From SZAS-103 sp038216155 (GTDB lineage: Bacteria > Pseudomonadota > Gammaproteobacteria > Xanthomonadales > Xanthomonadaceae), in the NCBI GenBank assembly GCA_038216155.1, contig JBBQQH010000007.1, positions 4,801-68,800 on the forward strand: a stretch of 64,000 nt of DNA. Direction: 5' to 3'. The notes beneath the pieces are model-generated. The model made no database searches, was not told the DNA's origin, and worked only from the letters and a program-made list of their open reading frames with translations. Of this stretch, positions 8,541 to 19,373 are shown in pieces (the first letter of the stretch is position 1; each line of letters opens with the position of its first letter). Both the position numbers and the translations under genes were made by a program.

Positions 8541-8969
8541 ATGAAGACCTATACCGCCAAGCCCGAAACCGTGCAGCGCGACTGGTACGTCGTCGATGCG
8601 GCCGGCAAAACCTTGGGCCGCCTGTGCACCGAGCTCGCCTCGCGCTTGCGTGGCAAGCACAAGCCCGTGTACACCCCGCACGTGGATACCGGCGACTACT
8701 TGGTCGTAATCAATGCCGAGAAGATCGCGGTCACTGGCAAGAAGCTGACCGACAAGATGTATTACCGCTTCACCGGCCACATCGGCAACCTCAAAAGCGA
8801 GACGCTGGGCCAGGCGCTGGATCGCCATCCCGAGCGCGTGATCGAGATCGCCGTCAAAGGCATGCTGCCGAAGAATCCGCTGGGCCGCGCGATGTATCGC
8901 AAGCTGAAGGTCTACGCCGGCACCGAGCATCCGCATACCGCACAGCAGCCGCAGGTGCTGGACATTTAA
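8541..8969 (+). CDS. rplM: 50S ribosomal protein L13
   Basis: 142 residues starting MKTYTAKPETVQRDWYVVDA, with the conserved HKPVYTPHVDTGDYLVVINA, the TGKKLTDKMYYRFTGH segment and the GMLPKNPLGRAMYRKLKVY block. Length is that of the bacterial protein. It forms an operon with rpsI, 64 bases downstream. The 143-base leader back to glcF is likely to hold the promoter; hairpin-rich sequence around 8500-8530 could take part in autogenous control, but this was not resolved. Confidence 0.98.
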   Translation: MKTYTAKPETVQRDWYVVDAAGKTLGRLCTELASRLRGKHKPVYTPHVDTGDYLVVINAEKIAVTGKKLTDKMYYRFTGHIGNLKSETLGQALDRHPERVIEIAVKGMLPKNPLGRAMYRKLKVYAGTEHPHTAQQPQVLDI

Positions 8970-9033
8970 CTGACTCGATTCGTTCGCAAACCCTGCGCTG
9001 TGAAAGCGCGGACATTCAAATAAAAGAGAAGCC

Positions 9034-9432
9034 ATGGCTACCAGCACTTCGCAGAACTACGGCACCGGTCGTCGCAAGTCGTCCACCGCGCGCGTTTTCA
9101 TCCGCAGCGGCAGCGGCACGATCACCGTCAATGCACGTCCGCTGGACGAATTCTTCGGTCGTGAGACCTCGCGCATGATCGTGCGTCAGCCGCTGGAGCT
9201 GACCAAGAACACCGAGCGCTTCGACATCAACGTCACCGTCGCCGGCGGCGGCAGCACCGGTCAGGCTGGCGCCATTCGCCTCGGCATTGCGCGCGCGTTG
9301 GTCGAATACGACGAGACTCTGAAGACCGATCTGCGCAAGGCCGGTTTCATGACCCGCGATGCGCGTGAAGTCGAGCGCAAGAAGGTCGGTCTGCACAAGG
9401 CACGTCGCGCAACCCAGTTCTCGAAGCGTTGA
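9034..9432 (+). CDS. rpsI: 30S ribosomal protein S9
   Basis: 132 residues. Conserved features are YGTGRRKSSTARVFIRSG, the GGGSTGQAGAIRLGIARAL block and the basic tail MTRDAREVERKKVGLHKARR ending QFSKR, which reaches into the ribosomal P site. Typical Shine-Dalgarno AAAAGAGAAG precedes the ATG. Co-transcribed with rplM. Confidence 0.98.
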   Translation: MATSTSQNYGTGRRKSSTARVFIRSGSGTITVNARPLDEFFGRETSRMIVRQPLELTKNTERFDINVTVAGGGSTGQAGAIRLGIARALVEYDETLKTDLRKAGFMTRDAREVERKKVGLHKARRATQFSKR

Positions 9433-9452
9433 TCCGAATCCCTCGGAAGAAC

Positions 9453-9470
9453 CCGCACATCCTTGTGCGG
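9453..9470 (+). terminator. Hairpin after rpsI, possible weak terminator
   Basis: CCGCACA-TCCT-TGTGCGG stem followed by ACTTTCC, between rpsI and the tRNA gene. The T run is poor, so read-through into the tRNA is possible. Confidence 0.4.
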
Positions 9471-9489
9471 ACTTTCCAAGGAAAAGCTT

Positions 9490-9564
9490 AGCCCCGTCGC
9501 CAAGCGGTAAGGCATCTGCCTCTGACGCAGACATTCGGTGGTTCGAATCCATCCGGGGCTGCCA
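9490..9564 (+). tRNA. tRNA-Gln (anticodon CTG)
   Basis: 75 bases including encoded CCA. It folds as a full cloverleaf: acceptor AGCCCCG/CGGGGCT, D-arm GCC-AAGCGGTAA-GGC, anticodon stem TCTGC/GCAGA with loop CTCTGAC (anticodon CTG), T-arm GGTGG-TTCGAAT-CCATC, discriminator G then CCA. The D-loop AAGCGGTAAGGCA is characteristic of bacterial glutamine tRNAs. Confidence 0.95.
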
Positions 9565-9600
9565 ATAAGACGTCCGACGCCATTGCGTTAGAGGGAAAAA

Positions 9601-9623
9601 AGCCCGCCCATTGGCGGGCTTTT
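9601..9623 (+). terminator. Rho-independent terminator after tRNA-Gln
   Basis: AGCCCGCC-CATT-GGCGGGCT hairpin with a TTT(G)TTT tail, preceded by AAAAA, 36 bases after the tRNA. Confidence 0.85.
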
Positions 9624-9803
9624 GTTTGCGCGCATGTGCACGCAGGCCGCTACTGCAGATTACTGAACTCAAGCGCGCTTGACTTCCGACGCGCATTATT
9701 TCGAAAGAGAGCACGCGGTTGACGGTGAGCCAAAATCGCACTGAGCGATACGAAACATGTGGTCGGCGTACAATCGAGATTCGATACGAATCAGGTAGCA
9801 CGC

Positions 9804-10787
9804 ATGAAAGTGGGTTCCCTCAAGGAAGGCGGCCGCGACGGCACGCTGATCGTGGTTTCGCGTGATCTTTCGCGTGCGGTGCGCGCTACCGGTATCGCCG
9901 ACACGTTGCAGCGCGCGCTGGAGGATTGGTCGAACATCGCGCCTCGGCTGAATGCGTTATCCGAACGGTTGAATGCCGGCGATATGGATGGCGCGTTCGA
10001 TCTGGATGTCGAGCAACTCGCTTCACCGCTGCCGCGCGCATACGAATTTGTCGATGGCAGCGCCTACCTGCCGCACGTCGAGCGCGTGCGACGTGCACGC
10101 GGCGCCGAGGTGCCGGAAAGTTTCTACACCGATCCACTGATGTACCAGGCGGTCAGCGCCGGATTTCTCGGCCCGCGCGATCCGATTTTGGTCGAGGACG
10201 AGGCTTACGGTATCGATTTGGAAGCCGAGTTGGTGATCGTCACCGATGACGTGCCGATGGCAGTCACGCCGCAGCAGGCGGCTGCGCATATTCAGCTGAT
10301 TGGCCTGATCAACGATGTCTCGCTGCGCAACCTGATTCCGGCAGAACTCGCGAAAGGATTCGGTTTCCTGCAGTCCAAGCCGCGCTCGGCGCTGTCGCCG
10401 GTGCTGGTGACGGCTGATGAGCTGGGTGATGCCTGGCGCGAAAACAAGCTGCACCTGCCGCTGGTTTCGCACGTCAATGGCGAATGGTTTGGCGCGCCGG
10501 AAGCGGGAGTCGACATGCAGTTCGATTTCGCGCAACTGCTCGCGCACGCCGCGAAAACACGGCCGCTGTCGGCTGGCACCATCGTCGGTTCGGGCACGGT
10601 GGCCAATGAGGACATCAGCCTCGGCGCGTCCTGCTTCGCCGAGCGCCGCACCGTGGAAACCCTGCGCGATGGCAAGCCGAGCACGCCGTTCATGAGCTTC
10701 GGCGATCGGGTGCGGATTGAAGTGATCGCGAAGGACGGCTCCAGCCCGTTCGGTGCCATCGAGCAAACCGTACGTCGGAACATCTGA
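9804..10787 (+). CDS. Fumarylacetoacetate hydrolase family protein
   Basis: 327 residues. It has the FAH C-terminal fold: YEFVDGSAYLPHVERVRRARG, a PLMYQ segment, the acidic metal-binding residues in DPILVEDEAYGIDLEAELVIVTDD, the K/R-rich AKGFGFLQSKPRSALSPVL and GTIVGSGTVANED near the end. It is next to a maleylacetoacetate isomerase-like gene, which suggests the pair completes tyrosine/homogentisate or related aromatic catabolism, splitting fumarylpyruvate or fumarylacetoacetate. The ATG at 9804 (MKVGSLKEGG) was chosen because this is the usual N-terminus of this subgroup. A role as an acylpyruvase is the main alternative. Confidence 0.88.
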   Translation: MKVGSLKEGGRDGTLIVVSRDLSRAVRATGIADTLQRALEDWSNIAPRLNALSERLNAGDMDGAFDLDVEQLASPLPRAYEFVDGSAYLPHVERVRRARGAEVPESFYTDPLMYQAVSAGFLGPRDPILVEDEAYGIDLEAELVIVTDDVPMAVTPQQAAAHIQLIGLINDVSLRNLIPAELAKGFGFLQSKPRSALSPVLVTADELGDAWRENKLHLPLVSHVNGEWFGAPEAGVDMQFDFAQLLAHAAKTRPLSAGTIVGSGTVANEDISLGASCFAERRTVETLRDGKPSTPFMSFGDRVRIEVIAKDGSSPFGAIEQTVRRNI

Positions 10788-10861
10788 TTCACCGCCTTTC
10801 CTTCACCTGAGCCAAGCAGTAGTCTCGACTAGCTGCGGATGTCGCGGTGGGGAGAAATCCG

Positions 10862-11530
10862 GTGAGCGCCGACAAGCTTCGACTTTACAGCTACTGGCGC
10901 TCAAGCGCGGCCTATCGGGTGCGGATCGCACTCAACCTCAAGCGTCTGCATTACGAGATCGTGCCGGTGCATCTGGTGCGCGATGGCGGCGAACAACACG
11001 CCGACACTTACCACTCGATCAATCCGCAGGAGCTGGTGCCGACCTTGGCGCACGGGCATCGCTTGCTGCGGCAATCGATGGCGATCATCGAATACATCGA
11101 TGAAACCTGGCCCGAGCCGCCGTTGTTGCCGACTAGTGCGCGCGATCGCGCGCGCGCCCGTGGGCTCGCGCAGTTGATGGCCTGCGACATCCATCCGCTC
11201 AATAATTTGCGCGTGCTGCAGTATTTCGACGGTACCTGGAATGTGCCGTCGCCCGAGCGCGAAGAGTGGGTCCGGCATTGGATTCGGGTCGGCTTCGACA
11301 GCTTGGAGGCTTTGCTGAGCCAGCATCTGGCGACCGGCACCTACTGCGATGGCGAACTACCCGGACTGGCCGATTGCTGTTTGATTCCGCAGGTTTACAA
11401 CTCGCAGCGCTTTTCGCTGGATTTGGCTGCGTGGCCCACAATCAAGCGCATCTATGACGCTTGTCTGCTGTTGCCGGCATTTGATGCCGCGCGTCCGGAA
11501 AACCAGCCGGACGCGCCAGTCAACAGTTGA
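10862..11530 (+). CDS. maiA: Maleylacetoacetate isomerase (zeta-class GST)
   Basis: 222 residues. Glutathione-dependent cis-trans isomerisation of maleylacetoacetate to fumarylacetoacetate. The zeta-class N-terminal motif is present as SYWRSSAAYRVRIALNLK, with the active serine region in SSAAYR, then the cis-Pro/ES-like QSMAIIEYIDE and a helical C-terminal domain with CDIHPLNNLRVLQY and PGLADCCLIPQVYN. GTG at 10862 has a GGGGAG Shine-Dalgarno sequence about eight bases upstream; there is no better ATG. It is 74 bases downstream of the FAH-family gene, with which it probably forms an operon. Confidence 0.92.
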   Translation: MSADKLRLYSYWRSSAAYRVRIALNLKRLHYEIVPVHLVRDGGEQHADTYHSINPQELVPTLAHGHRLLRQSMAIIEYIDETWPEPPLLPTSARDRARARGLAQLMACDIHPLNNLRVLQYFDGTWNVPSPEREEWVRHWIRVGFDSLEALLSQHLATGTYCDGELPGLADCCLIPQVYNSQRFSLDLAAWPTIKRIYDACLLLPAFDAARPENQPDAPVNS

Positions 11531-11536
11531 CCAGAC

Positions 11537-12667
11537 TCAGTATTCGCCGCCCTGCACGATTGCCGGCTGGCTGAAGGCGTCGGCGTAGGGATCGTGCTCG
11601 CCTGTGCCGCCTTCGGTCAGTCGGATCTTGAGCGCCAGACCATCGCGCGAGTCCGCTTTACGCAGCACTTCCTCAAGTTCTGCCTTGCCTTCCTTGTACA
11701 TCTTGAACAGCGACTGGTCGAAGCTGTGCATGCCTTCCTGCAGCGACTCTTCCATCGCCTGCTTGACCTCGTGCACCTGACCACGGCGGATCAAGTCGCG
11801 AATCATCGGCGTGTTGATCAGGATTTCGCTGGCCGGAATGCGCTTGCCATCGACGCCGATCACCAGCCGCTGGCTGATCACCGCTTTCAGGTTCAGCGCC
11901 AGGTTCATCAGCACATTCTTGTGCATGCCCTCGGGGAAGAAGTTGAGGATGCGCTCGAGCGTCTGGTCGGCGTTGTTGGAGTGCAGCGTCGCCAGGCACA
12001 GGTGACCGGTCTCGGCGAACGCGATTGCCGCTTCCATCGTGGTGGCATCCAGGATCTCGCCGATCAGGATCAAGTCGGGCGCTTCGCGCATCGCATTTTT
12101 CAGCGCGTTGTGGAACGCATGCGTGTCCAGCCCGACTTCGCGCTGATTGACCACCGATTTCTTGTGCCGGTGCAGGAACTCGATGGGATCCTCGATGGTG
12201 AGGATGTGTCCGGACATGGTGGAGTTGCGATGATCGATCATCGAGGCCAGCGTGGTCGACTTGCCCGAACCGGTCGATCCCACCAGCAGCACCAGGCCAC
12301 GCGGTTCGGTGACGATCTCCTTGAGGATGTCGGGCAGCTTGAGGTCTTCAAGCGACGGAATATTGCTCTTGATCGCGCGGATCACCATACCCACTTCACC
12401 GCGCTGCTTGAACACGTTGACGCGAAACCGACCGGCGTCGGTGACCGAGATCGCCATGTTCATTTCGAGATCGCGCTCGAAAATCGGTACCTGGCTTTCG
12501 TCCATCAGCGAGTAGGCGATCTTCTTCACCAGCCCTGGCGGAAGGCCGGTGTTACCGAGCGGGAATAGACTTCCCTCAACCTTCATGTTGACGGGCGCGC
12601 CCGTGGTGAGAAACAGGTCGGAGGCGTTTTTCTCCGCCATCAGCTTCAAAAAATAGCCGATGTCCAT
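11537..12667 (-). CDS. pilU: Type IV pilus retraction ATPase PilU
   Basis: 376 residues, a cytoplasmic hexameric AAA-type motor assisting PilT in pilus retraction. It has the N-terminal PAS-like domain (MDIGYFLKLMAEKNASDLFL), Walker A GSTGSGKST at 130-138, the ILTIEDPIEF Asp box, and a His box in AETGHLCLATLHSNNADQ. PilU assignment over PilT rests on the EKNASDLFL start, the length and the long acidic tail. Oddity: the usual GEIRD after the ATPase core reads GEILD (Leu206 replaces Arg). A GGGGAG Shine-Dalgarno sequence precedes the ATG. Divergent from the DUF4398-like gene; maiA ends six bases away on the other strand. Confidence 0.93.
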   Translation of the reverse strand: MDIGYFLKLMAEKNASDLFLTTGAPVNMKVEGSLFPLGNTGLPPGLVKKIAYSLMDESQVPIFERDLEMNMAISVTDAGRFRVNVFKQRGEVGMVIRAIKSNIPSLEDLKLPDILKEIVTEPRGLVLLVGSTGSGKSTTLASMIDHRNSTMSGHILTIEDPIEFLHRHKKSVVNQREVGLDTHAFHNALKNAMREAPDLILIGEILDATTMEAAIAFAETGHLCLATLHSNNADQTLERILNFFPEGMHKNVLMNLALNLKAVISQRLVIGVDGKRIPASEILINTPMIRDLIRRGQVHEVKQAMEESLQEGMHSFDQSLFKMYKEGKAELEEVLRKADSRDGLALKIRLTEGGTGEHDPYADAFSQPAIVQGGEY

Positions 12668-12763
12668 GGTTGATCTCCCCGGCGCAGTGCGCAGTCGTTG
12701 CAAGGTAGGTACAGGCTGCCGACAATACACTGGCACGCCCGCCCGCAGATGTGGATTGCTGTT

Positions 12764-13588
12764 ATGCCGCAAATTCTCCCGAAATTCCATCGTATCGCCT
12801 TCGCAGCCCCGGCGCTCGCGCTGGCGATGAGCGCGACCGCTGCGCCGCCGCCGCAGGATGCGATGGACGCTGCGCACCTCGCCGTCAATGCGGCCACCAA
12901 TGCGCTGGGCAATCGCTACGCGCCGCAGGAGCTATCCAGTGCGCACCGGCGGCTGGATGCAGCCGAGGCTGCGATGACCAAGCGCGACTACAAGCAGGCA
13001 CGTGCGCTGGCCGAAGAGGCGCGTGCCGATGGCGAGTTGGCCCGGGCCAAGACGCAGGCCCTGTCGGCCCGTGCGCAAATCGATGCGCGCACCCAGGAAA
13101 ATGCTGATTTGCAACATCGCCTGTTCGATCAACAGCCGCTGGACCCGGGCGGGGTGACGCCGTTGCCGATGAGCCAGCCCGACCGTTCGTTGATGCCGCC
13201 GCCGCAGCCAACTTTCACGCCGCCGCAGCCCGCAGATGGCTTGCAGACGATGCCGCCTGCTGGCGATGGCGCCAGCACTAACGCGATGCGCGATGCTGGT
13301 ACTTCGACCGGCGCGCTCACCGCACAATCGAGCGGCTTCGCGCCGGTTGAGCCGGCTCCGCTGCCGCTGGATCCGATGGCGGCGCCTGCCGACCGACGCG
13401 ATTACGACCAACGCGGCCCAGACCAACGCGGCCCAGATCAACGCGGCCCAGACCAACGCGGCCCAGATCAACGCGGCCCAGATCAACGCGGCCCAGATCA
13501 ACGCGATTCAGATTCATCCAATCCGACCCAGTTCGACCCTGAGGCAGACGATCCGGACGCGGGCAATCAGCCGGAGCTGGTGCGATGA
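12764..13588 (+). CDS. Exported DUF4398-like envelope protein with pentapeptide tandem repeats
   Basis: 274 residues. An N-terminal signal sequence (KFHRIAFAAPALALAMSATAAP) is followed by a helical region of alternating Ala-rich heptads (SSAHRRLDAAEAAMTKRDYKQARALAEEARADGELARAK) like the DUF4398 domain, then a Pro-rich linker and a C-terminal (Asp-Gln-Arg-Gly-Pro) repeat run. The stop overlaps the start of the OmpA-like gene (ATGA), so the two are coupled and likely act together in the periplasm between outer membrane and peptidoglycan. Function unknown. The ATG at 12764 was chosen because it precedes the signal peptide directly. Confidence 0.82.
   Translation: MPQILPKFHRIAFAAPALALAMSATAAPPPQDAMDAAHLAVNAATNALGNRYAPQELSSAHRRLDAAEAAMTKRDYKQARALAEEARADGELARAKTQALSARAQIDARTQENADLQHRLFDQQPLDPGGVTPLPMSQPDRSLMPPPQPTFTPPQPADGLQTMPPAGDGASTNAMRDAGTSTGALTAQSSGFAPVEPAPLPLDPMAAPADRRDYDQRGPDQRGPDQRGPDQRGPDQRGPDQRGPDQRDSDSSNPTQFDPEADDPDAGNQPELVR
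13406..13510 (+). repeat. 15-bp minisatellite coding for Asp-Gln-Arg-Gly-Pro
   Basis: Seven head-to-tail 15-base units of GAYCAACGCGGCCCA; the first six are perfect apart from a C/T alternation at the third base and the last is degenerate (GGCCCA replaced by GATTCA). The unit is a multiple of three, so copy-number change would keep the frame. Confidence 0.95.
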
Positions 13589-14538
13589 GTCGCCGCGGAC
13601 TGTTGACCCTCACCGTGCTGCTGGGCGTGGCCTTTGCCAGTGCCTACGCCAAGGACGATCCCAATCTTCAGCGGCTGCGTACACAGCTTGCACAGCTGGA
13701 AGGCGATCCATCCATGGGCGAACTGGCCGATGGCGATCGACTGCGCGCGCATCAGGCGTTGGACGAGTTGGCAGCGGCGCATTCGTGGCAGCGCGAGCAT
13801 GCGCTGTACATTGCAGAACGCCGAGTCGCCACCGCGCAGTTCGAGGCCCAAGCCGAGCTGGCCGCACGCCAGCTAGAGCAGTTGGACCACGAGCACGACC
13901 GCATCCTGCTGGAAGCCAGCCGTCTGGACGCAGCGCGCGCCCGCGCTCGTGCCGATCGGCTTGCGATGCAGAACCAGGCACGCGAGGAGGCCGACCAACG
14001 CGCGCAGGCCGAGCAGGAGGCACAGTCGCAGGCCGCGGCCGGCATGGCAGAAACCGAGTCCGAGCAAACCGAAGTGATCGCCGCCGCCCGCGCCCGCGCC
14101 GCCGAGCTCGCGCGCCAGGAAGCTGCCTTGAAGGCCGGAGCGCCGATCCCCGCCGCATCGCCGGCGCTCCCAACCCACGATCCACGCGGGCAAAGCCGGC
14201 TGTTGGCCGGTACCGCATTTGGTTCGGGCCAGACCGTGCTGCTACCGGGCGCGAAGACGCAGTTGCGCGCGATCGTTGCCTTCGTGCAGGCCTCGCCGTC
14301 GGCCCGGGTGCGGATCGAGGGCTACACCGACAGCCAAGGCAGCGCGGACAGCAACCTCAGGCTGTCGCAGCAACGCGCCGATGCGGTGCGTGACGCGCTG
14401 GTCGCGGCGGGCGTCAGGGCTGCACGCATCGAGGCGGTCGGGCTGGGTGCAGAACGACCAATTGCCGACAACAAGACCGCGGCTGGCCGCGGTCGCAACC
14501 GGCGGGTCGAAGTGATCGTGCTGCGGGCCGCACGCTGA
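13585..14538 (+). CDS. OmpA-family peptidoglycan-associated protein
   Basis: 317 residues: signal peptide (LLTLTVLLGVAFASAYA), a long charged coiled coil of Ala/Gln/Glu/Arg heptads at roughly residues 60-190, and a C-terminal OmpA/MotB domain. The latter shows the conserved IEGYTDSQGSADSNLRLSQQRADAV and GLGAERPIADN plus GRGRNRRVEV, the residues that bind diaminopimelate of peptidoglycan. Coupled to the preceding gene through ATGA. It probably anchors an envelope structure to the cell wall. A TGAGACGG/CCGTTTCA hairpin at 14563-14587 may be its terminator. Confidence 0.9.
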   Translation: MSRRGLLTLTVLLGVAFASAYAKDDPNLQRLRTQLAQLEGDPSMGELADGDRLRAHQALDELAAAHSWQREHALYIAERRVATAQFEAQAELAARQLEQLDHEHDRILLEASRLDAARARARADRLAMQNQAREEADQRAQAEQEAQSQAAAGMAETESEQTEVIAAARARAAELARQEAALKAGAPIPAASPALPTHDPRGQSRLLAGTAFGSGQTVLLPGAKTQLRAIVAFVQASPSARVRIEGYTDSQGSADSNLRLSQQRADAVRDALVAAGVRAARIEAVGLGAERPIADNKTAAGRGRNRRVEVIVLRAAR

Positions 14539-14922
14539 TCTCACTAGATATCTCACCGTGAATGAGACGGTCCTGCCGGCCGTTTCAAACATTTTGCGGC
14601 ATGGCTTGCGGGCCGACAGCGAGACGAGTAGGGTTCTAGTCCCATGCCTACAGATCGTGCATGGTCCAGCGATAACGTGCCGATGACCGAAGACTCACCA
14701 ACGCAGCGTGCCGCCACAAACATCGTGGTGCGGCGCGCACCCGGAAAGGATGTCGACGACATCGCGGGCGCAGGAGCGGGTGGGGGAGCGCAACCAGTCA
14801 TCGAAACCAATCGCACTGGAGTTCAGCCGCACGCAATACCGCTGCACGCACATTGGTTCAACCCGCAACGCCTCGCCCAGCAATGGTCGGGGCGTTTGCA
14901 TTTCTGACGTAACGGAGGCGCC
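14539..14922. other. Intergenic stretch without a supported gene
   Basis: 384 bases. Open frames on both strands exist but show no conserved motif, no good ribosome site and read as chance GC-rich frames. The only structure seen is the TGAGACGG/CCGTTTCA hairpin near its start and an ACGGAGG Shine-Dalgarno sequence at its end for the next gene. Confidence 0.6.
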
Positions 14923-15144
14923 ATGTTCGAGACTCAACCACGCGATGAGCTGGATGCAATCCTGAGAGCTGATTCCGAGTTCCGCCAGCTGTACCACCGG
15001 CATCGCGAGCTGGACAAGCGCGTGCTGGATGCCGAGCTGGGCGTGTTGCCGCTGGACGACAACACCCTGGGCCGGATGAAGCGCGAAAAGTTGCAGACCA
15101 AGGACCGGCTGACCCAGATGTTCGCGCACAAAAACGCGCATTGA
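14923..15144 (+). CDS. YdcH-family (DUF465) small protein
   Basis: 73 residues, a two-helix coiled-coil hairpin. The conserved pattern FRQLYHRHRELDKRV, then LDDNTLGRMKREKLQTKDRL, is that of YdcH/DUF465 proteins found widely in proteobacteria and of unknown function. ACGGAGG lies at ideal distance before ATG at 14923. It stands alone ahead of the cystathionine beta-synthase gene, separated by a strong GC hairpin. Confidence 0.85.
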   Translation: MFETQPRDELDAILRADSEFRQLYHRHRELDKRVLDAELGVLPLDDNTLGRMKREKLQTKDRLTQMFAHKNAH

Positions 15145-15196
15145 TGCATTGATCGCTGCACGGTCGACGCCTCGACGTCGACCCACCGACTTCACC

Positions 15197-15238
15197 GCGG
15201 GCGGCGGCGGCTTATCCTCGTCGGCTGCCGCCGCCCGC
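15197..15238. other. Very stable GC hairpin upstream of cystathionine beta-synthase
   Basis: Fifteen-base arms (GCGGGCGGCGGCGGC and GCTGCCGCCGCCCGC, one mismatch) around a 12-base loop. No T run follows, so it is not a classical terminator; it may block read-through from the DUF465 gene or protect a transcript end. Confidence 0.7.
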
Positions 15239-15371
15239 ACCTACTTGCATTTCGCAACGCGCGTAGCATCCACCGGTTCTGGGAATGCGCAGTGCCGACG
15301 CGTTCCGACGCCATCGCCGACGCTGCTAGAATTGACCGTTGCCTCCGGGCTTGCGCCGCCACGCGGCTTCG

Positions 15372-16748
<1,377 letters not shown>

Positions 16749-16776
16749 AACAGCTTGGGACCTGGATTGATTCCGG

Positions 16777-16804
16777 GCCTCACATAGAGATGCGGTTGTG
16801 AGGC
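16777..16804. other. Perfect 8-bp stem hairpin after cystathionine beta-synthase
   Basis: GCCTCACA...TGTGAGGC with a 12-base loop, 28 bases after the stop codon. No T run, so at best a weak terminator or a boundary of the acyltransferase insertion. Confidence 0.5.
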
Positions 16805-16844
16805 GAGCCGCCGGGATTTGTTCCTGCATGCCGAGTGAAGCCGG

Positions 16845-17924
16845 ATGAAAGTCGCTGACGCGACGCACGCGAACAACAATTTCGATGCCGTCCGGGTTTT
16901 AGCAGCCGCGGCAGTGATTTTTGGACACGCGCATCCGTTGTCCGGCCAGCCAGACCTTGGCGTTCTTGGAAATGCGACTGGAACTCTAGCGGTCAAGATT
17001 TTCTTTATTATCAGTGGGTATCTCGTCGCTCGAAGCTGGGCGCGGGATCCAAGCCCGATCAGATATTTGCAGAAGCGGTGCCTGCGTATTTTTCCGGCAT
17101 TGCTGTGGGTGTTGTTGCTCACCGTATTCGTTCTTGGTCCGCTATTCACCACGGTCGGGCTCTCCACCTATTTCACCGATCCGGGGACATGGCGTTACCT
17201 CGGATACAACTTGGCCCTGTATCCGGATTACAACCTGCCGGGGGTGTTCGCGCAGAATGTCTATCCCGCTGCGGTCAACGGTTCCCTTTGGAGTCTTCCG
17301 GTCGAATTTGCGATGTACTTGCTTTTTCCGGTGATCTACGCGGCAACCCGGGTGACGCGCTCCAATCGATTTCTTATCGTTTTTGCGATCGCGTTCTGTG
17401 CCGCAAGCCTCTACTGGGTCAGGATAGCCAAGCCGGATACTCCGGTCGTTCTGTACGGAACCAGCTTGACGTATGCGCTGGATGTTGGACCCTACTTTTT
17501 TCTCGGCGCAGTCTTTGCAGTCACGCGATTGCATCGCCTGCTGGACCCGGTGATCGCCCTGTTCGCAATCGGCTTGGTGGCGTTTTTTCAACCGAGCGGC
17601 GCAGTGTCGTCCGAGGTCGTGTTGTTTGTTCTTGCACCCTATTGCGTGCTTGCGTTCGCGAACGCGTCCACGCCTGTGCTCCGCAGTGCAGGCCGCCATG
17701 GCGACCTTTCGTATGGATTGTATCTATACGGGTTTCCGGTGCAGCAAGCATTATTCAGCTTGTTTGGCCCGGTGATGACGCCGGTCCAGAATGCGGTCTG
17801 CGCGCTGGTTATCGCCGCACTGTTCGCGTTTGTGTCATGGCATCTTGTCGAGAGGCGTGCGCTGGCACTCAAACCGGTATCACCATCGAGGCGGTTGGCG
17901 ATTCCCCCCGCTCCGGCGATTTAA
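16845..17924 (+). CDS. OafA/YrhL-type membrane acyltransferase
   Basis: 359 residues, around ten hydrophobic segments. The acyltransferase-3 pattern is visible: NNFDAVRVLAAAAVIFGHAHPL with the catalytic His, GTLAVKIFFIISGYLVARSW, RCLRIFPALLWV and NGSLWSLPVEFAMYLLFP. Such inner-membrane proteins O-acetylate surface polysaccharides or other glycans. Its place just before metB, the left border of the LPS locus, fits modification of O-antigen. Codon use and composition look less GC-rich than flanking cbs and metB, and it splits a pair that is usually adjacent, so it was probably inserted. The 235-base gap after it shows nothing recognisable. Confidence 0.88.
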   Translation: MKVADATHANNNFDAVRVLAAAAVIFGHAHPLSGQPDLGVLGNATGTLAVKIFFIISGYLVARSWARDPSPIRYLQKRCLRIFPALLWVLLLTVFVLGPLFTTVGLSTYFTDPGTWRYLGYNLALYPDYNLPGVFAQNVYPAAVNGSLWSLPVEFAMYLLFPVIYAATRVTRSNRFLIVFAIAFCAASLYWVRIAKPDTPVVLYGTSLTYALDVGPYFFLGAVFAVTRLHRLLDPVIALFAIGLVAFFQPSGAVSSEVVLFVLAPYCVLAFANASTPVLRSAGRHGDLSYGLYLYGFPVQQALFSLFGPVMTPVQNAVCALVIAALFAFVSWHLVERRALALKPVSPSRRLAIPPAPAI

Positions 17925-18159
17925 AGATTCACGTTGTTGACGCCTAACCACTGGACTGCGACCATTTCCAGCAGACCGGCCAAGCCTAGGTACTGTCTGC
18001 AGGATCGGCGCAGAGGCCGCCGTCTCCCAACCACTGCGCGCAACCCGCAAACGTTCTATCAGCATCAAGCTGCATCGACTTCATGTTCTGCGCCTATCAA
18101 GCGCTGCAAGGATCCTTCCTTCCCGCGTGTAGGTAAATCATCTCTCTGGACCGGCAACT

Positions 18160-19326
<1,167 letters not shown>

Positions 19327-19373
19327 CGGCACGTTGCGAAGCACACGCATGGCGCGCTGTTAGCGCTGACATC

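Noticed and set aside
9433..9489. Second tRNA gene before tRNA-Gln
   Set aside because: Only a small hairpin is present; no cloverleaf or CCA end could be folded.
12932..13501. Minus-strand frame with an AALIW/AALVW repeat
   Set aside because: It is the antisense shadow of the 15-bp minisatellite; its apparent protein repeat follows from the DNA repeat, and the plus strand has a signal peptide, start and coupled neighbour.
14644..14907. 87-residue open frame upstream of the DUF465 gene
   Set aside because: No ribosome site, no conserved motif and biased amino-acid content typical of random GC-rich frames.
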